From contig JANLID010000384.1 of NCBI GenBank assembly GCA_024654105.1, positions 1 to 11,011 of the forward strand: DNA of 11,011 bases, given 5' to 3'. The DNA is from Gallionella sp. (GTDB lineage: Bacteria; Pseudomonadota; Gammaproteobacteria; Burkholderiales; Gallionellaceae). Positions 5,934 to 11,011 of this stretch are shown here, in pieces. Each line of letters starts with the position of its first letter. Position 1 is the stretch's first letter. The notes under the pieces were generated by a model, which ran no database searches, was not told the DNA's origin, and worked only from the letters and a program-made list of their open reading frames with translations. The position numbers and the translations under genes were made by a program.

Positions 5934-7070
5934 ATGAAAAAGATATTGATTGTTGGTGGCGGCATGGGCGGCACAATACTGGCGAACAACATGGCCAGGC
6001 GATTGACCAATGAACTCAAGACCGGCAAGGTTCGTATCACGATGCTGTCGGCCTCCGAAAAACACATGTACCAGCCCGGCTTGCTTTACTTGGCAGTGGG
6101 CAAGATCACTCCCGATGAATTGTACCGAGACCAGGCCAGCCTGCTTGAGCCGGGCATTGAGTTTCACGTCGATCCGGTCGAGGAATTTAAGCTCGACAAC
6201 AACCAGGTCAAAACCAAGAGCGGCAAGACCTTCGATTACGACTACATGGCCATCGCCACCGGCTCGCGCATGTTCCCGGAAGGCATCCCCGGCATGGTGG
6301 AGGGCGCGGAGACTTTCTACACCGAAGAGACTGCGCTGAAAATGTTCAAGCGCCTGCAATCGTTCGAAGGCGGAAAAGTGGTCATCACCGTCGGAGTGCC
6401 GCACAAGTGTCCGATGGCGCCGCTGGAAATCATTTTCATGCTGCACGACTATTTCAAGGATCGCGGTCTCGCCGACAAGGTGCAACTGCATTACACCTAT
6501 CCGATCGGGCGCGTGCATAGCCTGGAAAACGTCGCCAAATGGGCGGCACCGGAAATGGACAGGCTCGGCATCAAATACGACACCTTCTTCAACATCAAGG
6601 AAGTGGACGCAAAGAACAAAGTGCTGCGCAGCGAGGAAGGCGTCGAAATCAATTATGACTTGCTCATCACCATTCCTACCCATAAAGGCATGGAGGTGGT
6701 GGAGAAGAATGGTCTCGGCCAGAATGGCTGGATACCGACCAACCGCACCAAGCTGAACATGGAAGGCCGCGACAACGTATTCATCCTCGGCGATACCACC
6801 AATATTCCGATCAGCAAGGCCGGTTCCACCGCGCACTTCGAGGCAGACACGCTGGGCGAGAATCTCGCCGCCATGGTCAAGATAGGTATACCGGTGCGCG
6901 AGTACGATGGCAAGGTGTTCTGCTTCATTGAGGTCGGCAAGGATCGCGCGACTTATGCGATGTTTGATTACAAGAACCCGCCCGACCCCAAGTCGCCGAC
7001 CAAGGCGGTGCATTGGTTCAAGATGGCCTACAACAAGCTCTACTGGATATCCGCGCGCGGACTCCTGTAA
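5934..7070 (+). CDS. SQR-like FAD-dependent oxidoreductase
   Basis: A 378-aa flavoprotein of the sulfide:quinone oxidoreductase / flavocytochrome c sulfide dehydrogenase group. The N-terminal dinucleotide motif GGGMGG is at residues 8-13, IATGSRMFPEGIPG near 107-120 is the family's ATG motif, VPHKCPMAP around Cys159 matches the SQR K-C-x-(G/M)-AP site, and FILGDTTN at 284-290 is the second FAD motif. The only cysteines are Cys159 and Cys330 (VFCFIEVGKDRA); these would be the redox pair where SQRs form a polysulfide bridge. The third Cys of some SQR types is absent. There is no signal peptide, so it likely sits peripherally on the cytoplasmic face. The ribosome site GGGAGGGA is ideal. The likely reaction is sulfide or persulfide to quinone, with sulfur passed to TusA/DsrE. 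Confidence 0.85.
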   Translation: MKKILIVGGGMGGTILANNMARRLTNELKTGKVRITMLSASEKHMYQPGLLYLAVGKITPDELYRDQASLLEPGIEFHVDPVEEFKLDNNQVKTKSGKTFDYDYMAIATGSRMFPEGIPGMVEGAETFYTEETALKMFKRLQSFEGGKVVITVGVPHKCPMAPLEIIFMLHDYFKDRGLADKVQLHYTYPIGRVHSLENVAKWAAPEMDRLGIKYDTFFNIKEVDAKNKVLRSEEGVEINYDLLITIPTHKGMEVVEKNGLGQNGWIPTNRTKLNMEGRDNVFILGDTTNIPISKAGSTAHFEADTLGENLAAMVKIGIPVREYDGKVFCFIEVGKDRATYAMFDYKNPPDPKSPTKAVHWFKMAYNKLYWISARGLL

Positions 7071-7084
7071 CGTGGAGGTGTGAG

Positions 7085-7699
7085 ATGAATACAGAAACCA
7101 AAGATGAAAAGGCCGTCATGGATTATGAGCTTGAGCGCGTAATTGCAGCGGCGCGGGATTCATTGACCGATGAAATGGTCGGACGTCTCGCCGGTTCCGC
7201 CGCCGAAGCGCTTGATCTGATTGATAAGGCAGGACGATCCGGGCTGAGCAAAGCGATTCCGGCGCTGGCCGAGATGGTCAACAACGGCGATCTTGAACGA
7301 CTTTCGCAACTTGCTCGCGTCTACCATGCAGCGCAGGATGCGCTTACCGATGAAATGGTCGGACGCATCGCAGAAACGTTGGGCGAAGGAATGTCGCTGC
7401 TCGATCGAGTTAACCGCAGCGGCTTCTGGCGGCTGGTGGAAGTGATGGAGAGTCTCGAATCCACTGGCGCGCTGGAGCGCATTGCCAGCAGCTTGCCGCA
7501 ATTGTTGGAACGTCTCGATATGGTGGCTGGATTGCTGACCTGCGTGGAAAGCGCGGCGCAAAAGACTCAGGCTCAACCGGCTGCTGGTGGTATCGGCAGC
7601 CTGTGGAAGATCATGACGGATGAGAAAACAGTGCGCTCACTCCAGTTCTTGTTGAACACGAGTGAACAATTGCAGGAGCATTGCGCAAAACCAAAGTGA
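7085..7699 (+). CDS. DUF1641 protein with internal duplication
   Basis: A 204-aa, mostly alpha-helical cytoplasmic protein of the DUF1641 type, a family of unknown biochemistry often found beside SQR-like flavoproteins. Two similar halves are visible: AARDSLTDEMVGRLAGS...LERLSQLARV (about residues 21-80) and AAQDALTDEMVGRIAET...LERIASSLPQ (about 81-140), offset by exactly 60 codons. The C-terminus (GGIGSLWKIMTDEKTVRSLQ, then FLL) is the part most typical of DUF1641. GGAGG sits 6 bases before the ATG, 14 bases after the SQR-like gene's stop, so it is translated from the same operon. A partner or scaffold role for the flavoprotein is inferred from gene order only. Confidence 0.75.
   Translation: MNTETKDEKAVMDYELERVIAAARDSLTDEMVGRLAGSAAEALDLIDKAGRSGLSKAIPALAEMVNNGDLERLSQLARVYHAAQDALTDEMVGRIAETLGEGMSLLDRVNRSGFWRLVEVMESLESTGALERIASSLPQLLERLDMVAGLLTCVESAAQKTQAQPAAGGIGSLWKIMTDEKTVRSLQFLLNTSEQLQEHCAKPK
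7166..7365 (+). repeat. Direct repeat inside the DUF1641 gene
   Basis: The 20-base sequence ACCGATGAAATGGTCGGACG occurs identically at 7166-7185 and 7346-7365, exactly 180 bases apart, and encodes the core of TDEMVGR in both protein halves. Identity at third codon positions across the block suggests either a fairly recent duplication or homogenisation by gene conversion, since the flanking sequence has already diverged. Confidence 0.85.
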
Positions 7700-7717
7700 G
7701 ATTGAAATTTGAATCAA

Positions 7718-8280
7718 ATCGGGATAGGGGCGGCCAGTATACTGGCCGATCCCCTCCCACACCACCCGGCATGCGGGTCCGCACCGGGCGGTTCGAGAAG
7801 TTGAGGTCATGAGAGTCGAGGCACGCCAAGACTCTCTCGTAAGCGCTTGCGAAAGCAAGGCTTGCCCTGCGCTCTCCATGTCATGGCGCGTGCAGTATGC
7901 TTCATCGCTGATCTCTTGGGAGGCGGCTTCACCGTCCCTTGCCGTGTGACCCGCCCCACAGTTGCGGGCATCTGATGCCGTGCACTCTTCATCGTCATGG
8001 TGGTTTAACGCTCCTTCTCGTTCGGCCCTTCGCCCAGACTGCGGCTACTACGACCTCTGCTGACTTCTCGCTCCGGCTTGCGCCGTCGCCCTTTCAGGCA
8101 TAAGGCGATATCTCCCCAAGTAAGAACGCAATCCTTCCCCGCACAACCGCCGGATTTACGCCGCCTGATCCTTGACCACAACAGCTTCGCGGTTCATTGC
8201 CCGCTCGCCCTGATCGGCGCCGCCTTCTATCCGGTTCTTGTTCATCGGCTCGCGATTTCGCTCCACACAACGGCAAGGGG
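7718..8280 (-). mobile_element. Truncated group II intron remnant without reverse transcriptase
   Basis: Read on the minus strand. A 32-base hairpin at 7761-7792 (ACCGCCCGG...CCGGGTGGT) has the size, CGC triad and internal bulge of group II intron domain V. It is followed by a domain VI-like stem (GGGG-AT-CGGCCA...TGGCCG-CCCC, 7727-7754) and a CTATCCCGAT end, so the 3' splice end should be near 7718. Upstream, positions 8000-8270 carry wording familiar from proteobacterial intron domain I, such as GAGCCGATGAACAAGAACCG. The maturase gene, normally over 1.2 kb, is missing; only a short ORF (7807-7998) survives where it would begin. The intron's own 5' end (GUGYG) also appears lost. It cannot move by itself. 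Confidence 0.7.
7731..7748. repeat. Perfect 18-bp palindrome in intron domain VI
   Basis: CGGCCAGTATACTGGCCG is its own reverse complement and is flanked by GGGG and CCCC, extending the stem. It lies 31 bases after the DUF1641 stop. In the intron RNA (minus strand) it forms the domain VI helix. On the plus strand the same DNA could act as a hairpin behind the sulfur operon, but it lacks a T-run. Confidence 0.75.
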
Positions 8281-8295
8281 GTATTGGCGGGGTTA

Positions 8296-9702
8296 TTAAT
8301 TGTACTGTGTTATTAAACTCTCATTGCCCGCACGAACATTTTGCCGCAGCAGGGGCATTGCGTAAGGTTTCGGGCGATGGCTCGTGCCAAGCGGAAACGC
8401 ACGGTGGCGATCGACCACGGGATGTGCCGCTGCATCGGAGCGAGTCCCGCGCGGGCGGAAGCCTTCGGGTACGGGAGGCGCTTTGAGTCGAGCGGCGTTT
8501 TTTTTAGCCCCGGACAGCCGCTCCAGCATCAGGAAACCATAAGCTGCGATACACAGGCTTGCGTGATGATGGAAGCCCCGCCAATTGCGCCCTTCGTAAT
8601 GCCCCAGACCGACCTCCTGTTTGAGTTCGCGGTAGTCGCGTTCGATACGCCAGCGCATTTTGACGATAGACACCAGCTCCTTGAACGAAATGCCGGCCGG
8701 CAGGGTAGACAGGAAATAGCGGGTAGGCTCAGCCTCCCCTTTGGGCCATTCGATGAGCAGCCACTCCTCGGCGCGGTGTTGATCGTCTTGCGCGGCGCTC
8801 ACCCGCACCCGCGCAAAGCGCGAGGAAAGCGGCGCGTTCGTGCCTTCGCGCCAGGTAATCATTCGATAGTGGCTGGCAGGCAGTGCCTGCGCGAGTTCGC
8901 GCACGCCGATCGGCTGGTGGGCGGCGTCACGCCGCACGCGGGAGCGCGGCCGGCCGCGGCTTGGGTTCACCGGCGCCGCAGCGGGTTGGTGTTCACCCCA
9001 CCACACCGCCGTCAGCGGACGGATGCCTACCGCGTAAGTCATGCCTCGTGCGGTCATCCGGTCACGCAACGCCGCTTCATCGCCATAACCCGCATCCATC
9101 AGTACAGTGCCACGCGGAATCCCGGCAGTAAGCGCTGCCTCGATCTGCGCCCAAGCAATTTCGCCTTTTGTCGCAAAAGCAATCCCTTCCGGTACGCCCG
9201 CACGCTTGCATCGCGGCTTGTCTTCAGTCCACTCGCGCGGCAGGTACAGCCGATAGTCCAACGGCAGGCTTCCCTCTGCTGTAGCCAGCGACAAACTTAC
9301 CGCCACCTGGCAGTTGTCTGTCTTGCCCAATTGGCCGCAGTATTGGCGCGCCACACCGACCGAATGTTTGCCAAATTTGCGGCAGCCCGTGTCATCTATA
9401 ATCCAGAAACAGGCCACCCGCCCCGCATCGCTCAGTGTCGGCACCACTTCACGCGCTACAGCCTCGAGTAACGCCGTATCGCTCCATTCGGAATCAGCTA
9501 CCAGATGGTGCATCGATTGATGCGCCGAACGAACATCCTGCGGATGCACTCGCGCCGCCATTGGCTCCACGCTCTTGCGCTGGCCCGGCAACATCAGGCC
9601 TCGCAGATACCAGCGCGCTGGCGCGGCCCGATCCATATGCCCCAGAGACTCAACCATCACATCGCTGTAGCGTTCAAAGCGTGATTCCAGGCTGTTACCC
9701 AT
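8296..9702 (-). CDS. IS701-family DDE transposase, C-terminus frameshifted
   Basis: A 468-codon DDE transposase. The first Asp lies in WIIDDTGCRKFGKHSVG (about 103-104), the second in VLMDAGYGDE (about 203), and the Glu in YRELKQEVGLGHYEGRNW (about 363). GAGGAGGTG lies before the ATG at 9702. After PEGFRPRG (about 419) the frame turns to an unfamiliar tail ending QYN. The neighbouring frame instead reads GLAPMQRHIPWSIATVRF, then a CPCCGK motif and RAMRV, stopping at 8313; this is the tail I expect for the family. Removing one base of the GGG run (plus-strand C at 8446-8448) restores a 462-aa protein. As read, the stop is supplied by the TTAA duplication outside the IS. The catalytic core is intact; activity is uncertain. 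Confidence 0.85.
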   Translation of the reverse strand: MGNSLESRFERYSDVMVESLGHMDRAAPARWYLRGLMLPGQRKSVEPMAARVHPQDVRSAHQSMHHLVADSEWSDTALLEAVAREVVPTLSDAGRVACFWIIDDTGCRKFGKHSVGVARQYCGQLGKTDNCQVAVSLSLATAEGSLPLDYRLYLPREWTEDKPRCKRAGVPEGIAFATKGEIAWAQIEAALTAGIPRGTVLMDAGYGDEAALRDRMTARGMTYAVGIRPLTAVWWGEHQPAAAPVNPSRGRPRSRVRRDAAHQPIGVRELAQALPASHYRMITWREGTNAPLSSRFARVRVSAAQDDQHRAEEWLLIEWPKGEAEPTRYFLSTLPAGISFKELVSIVKMRWRIERDYRELKQEVGLGHYEGRNWRGFHHHASLCIAAYGFLMLERLSGAKKNAARLKAPPVPEGFRPRGTRSDAAAHPVVDRHRAFPLGTSHRPKPYAMPLLRQNVRAGNESLITQYN

Positions 9703-9763
9703 GACCCACCTCCTCGGTTGTTTGAAGATGTCGCGATAATGGCATATTTATAACACAGTACAA
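8300..9763 (-). mobile_element. IS701-family insertion sequence
   Basis: A 1464-bp element bounded by perfect 14-bp inverted repeats, TTGTACTGTGTTAT at 8300-8313 and its complement at 9750-9763. It is flanked on both sides by TTAA (8296-8299 and 9764-9767), which fits the YTAR-type 4-bp target duplication known for the IS701 family. Because TTAA is palindromic, the inverted repeat appears as 18 bp when the duplication is included. The element contains one transposase gene on the minus strand. It sits exactly at the stop codon of tilS and separates tilS from the intron remnant. Intact ends and matching duplications suggest a fairly recent, unrearranged insertion. Confidence 0.88.
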
Positions 9764-11011
9764 TTAAGTGCAGGTCAATTGTACCCCCGCCTCTTCCGCA
9801 GACGCCTGATACTTCGCCGCAATCGCCACGCCGGGCACGCAGACAAGCTTCTCTCCGCAATACAGCAGTGGTAGCCGGTCGCGCTGCCAAGGCGGGACAT
9901 AGTGTTCCTGCAGCAGGTTTTTCAGGGTGCGCGTCGCGGCGTTCGGCTGGGGACGCAGGGTTTCGCCGCCTTGCCGCAGGCGCAGCGTCACGGGCGCGCG
10001 CTGCAGTTTCGCAAGGCTGATGCCCCTGCCCTGCGCATGCTCGAAAACCAGGCGCGCGCTCAGCGCAGGCCAATCCAGTCCAGCTTCGCCGTGCCACGGC
10101 AACACCAGACTGCGGTCAAAATCACCCGGCACATGTAGCACATATACCCTACCCTGGTAGCGACGTACTTCCCATCCGCCATATTCAACGCACACTGCCG
10201 CATCCTGCCGCGCTCCGCAAAGTTGACGCAGCATATCGTCGAGTTGCACGGTTTGCGGCATTGGCGCACCGATGCTGTGCAGCAAATAGCGCAACAGGTT
10301 TTTAGCGCGGTTTGGGGAAAGGGATTGCAGGCGCGATATCTCCAAGCGGAACTCGTTATCCTCTTCCCTCTCCCCAACCCCCTCCCACGATGGGAGAGAG
10401 AGCGAATTTTGTGCATCCAGCCGCGCAAGATCATCAAGCAGTTCGCTCGCCTCGGCGAAATGCTGCGCGTTGCGCGTCAAGGTAGCGCGGTACGCGGGAA
10501 ATTTTTCTTCCAGCAACGGCAGCATGCAGTGACGCAGAAAGTTGCGCGGGTAGCTGTCGTCGGCATTGCTCTCGTCTTCGATCCAGCGCAGGCCATGCGC
10601 TGCGGCGTAGTCGAGAATTTCCTGGCGCAAACAGTGCAATAACGGGCGCAATACGTTGGGTGAACCATCGCGCCGGGCGAGCAATGGCATGGCACTCGCG
10701 CCGCGCACCCCCGCGCCGCGCAGCAGTTGCAGCAGCAGGGTTTCGGCCTGGTCGTCGGCATGGTGCGCGAGCGCGACGAAATCCACCGACTGCTTGGCGA
10801 ACGCCGCATGGCGCAGCTTGCGCGCCGCCGCCTCGATGCCGTGTGCGCGCAACGGGGCAATATCAACGTGTTCGATATGCAGCGTAATGGCGTAACTTTT
10901 GCAAAGTACGGCGCAAAAATCTACCCACGCGTCGGCGTTGGGGCTGATGCCGTGATGGACGTGCAACGCGGAGAGCTTCCACGAAAAACGTGGCGCGAGT
11001 TGGCGCAACAG
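9764..11011 (-). CDS. tilS: tRNA(Ile)-lysidine synthetase TilS, N-terminus beyond window
   Basis: About 416 codons of TilS, which uses ATP to attach lysine to C34 of tRNA-Ile(CAU) so that it reads AUA. It is an essential cytoplasmic enzyme. The frame runs off the window end; the missing part should include the SGGxDS ATP loop. Visible family blocks are ALHVHHGISPNADAW, AAARKLRHAAF, ALAHHADDQAETLLLQLLRG, RWIEDESNADDSYPRNFLRH, and the C-terminal RLRQGGETLRP...RTLKNLLQEHYVPPW. The stop TAA (9764-9766) lies within the IS701 target duplication; without the IS the sequence would read TAA TAA. A palindromic repeat lies inside the gene near 10361-10402. GC content appears higher than in the left operon. 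Confidence 0.93.
   Translation of the reverse strand: MLRQLAPRFSWKLSALHVHHGISPNADAWVDFCAVLCKSYAITLHIEHVDIAPLRAHGIEAAARKLRHAAFAKQSVDFVALAHHADDQAETLLLQLLRGAGVRGASAMPLLARRDGSPNVLRPLLHCLRQEILDYAAAHGLRWIEDESNADDSYPRNFLRHCMLPLLEEKFPAYRATLTRNAQHFAEASELLDDLARLDAQNSLSLPSWEGVGEREEDNEFRLEISRLQSLSPNRAKNLLRYLLHSIGAPMPQTVQLDDMLRQLCGARQDAAVCVEYGGWEVRRYQGRVYVLHVPGDFDRSLVLPWHGEAGLDWPALSARLVFEHAQGRGISLAKLQRAPVTLRLRQGGETLRPQPNAATRTLKNLLQEHYVPPWQRDRLPLLYCGEKLVCVPGVAIAAKYQASAEEAGVQLTCT
10361..10402. repeat. REP-like palindrome inside tilS
   Basis: A pyrimidine-rich arm (CTCTTCCCTCTCCCCAACCC, 10361-10380) is followed by a tight hairpin, CTCCCA-CGA-TGGGAG (10382-10396), and then a GA-rich arm. One plus-strand frame reads FPLPNPLPRWERER, the well-known translation of a repeat dispersed in many betaproteobacterial genomes. 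In tilS it encodes SLSLPSWEGVGEREE on the minus strand, in frame and without a stop. It falls between the catalytic domain and the next domain, probably in a tolerant linker. Confidence 0.7.

Noticed and set aside
5475..7013. 512-codon open frame on the minus strand
   Set aside because: It lies antisense to the DsrE, tusA and SQR-like genes, which have clear family motifs and ribosome sites. Its own translation has no recognisable family.
7731..7748. Intrinsic terminator for the sulfur operon
   Set aside because: The palindrome has no following T-run on the plus strand and is better explained as intron domain VI.
8078..8299. Small plus-strand ORF in the intron region
   Set aside because: Its translation is the familiar spurious reading of the reverse strand of group II intron RNA, without a ribosome site.
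8341..9471. 376-codon open frame on the plus strand
   Set aside because: It is the antisense shadow of the transposase, in GC-rich sequence where long spurious frames are common.
1..11011. CRISPR array or tRNA genes
   Set aside because: No regularly spaced direct repeats and no tRNA-like cloverleaf could be found by eye on either strand.

Overview
The window looks like an accessory region of a sulfur-metabolising betaproteobacterium, perhaps Gallionellaceae or another Nitrosomonadales-like lineage. That placement is inferred from gene content (DsrE, TusA and SQR-like genes), from REP-type palindromes of a kind seen in that group, and from the character of tilS. No rRNA or other taxonomic marker is present.

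Layout, left to right. Positions 1-456 are non-coding: a possible transposase orfA remnant (minus strand), a long imperfect inverted repeat, and an AT-rich stretch with a good extended -10 promoter. Positions 457-4877 hold a plus-strand gene train: a possible 44-aa leader ORF, a small two-helix membrane protein, two tandem FMN-binding split-barrel (pyridoxamine-phosphate-oxidase-like) paralogs of 159 aa each, a third shorter split-barrel protein, a six-helix membrane protein of unknown family, a 2[4Fe-4S] ferredoxin fused to a beta-carbonic-anhydrase-like domain, and a DHPS-like metallo-beta-lactamase-fold gene broken by an in-frame amber codon. I do not recognise this combination as a described pathway. 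It is the best candidate here for an uncharacterised redox module.

Positions 4878-5257 carry no convincing gene. Positions 5258-7699 are a compact sulfur-trafficking operon: a DsrE-family protein, the sulfur carrier TusA, an SQR-like FAD oxidoreductase and a DUF1641 protein containing an internal duplication. The likely logic is sulfide or persulfide oxidation on the flavoprotein, with sulfane sulfur carried by TusA and DsrE.

Positions 7700-8295 contain a truncated group II intron remnant on the minus strand (domains V and VI plus part of domain I, without the reverse transcriptase). Positions 8300-9763 are an IS701-family insertion sequence flanked by a TTAA duplication; its transposase has a C-terminal frameshift. 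The IS landed exactly on the stop codon of tilS (minus strand, 9764 to the window end). tilS keeps its stop, lacks its N-terminus because of the window edge, and carries a REP-like palindrome inside its coding sequence.
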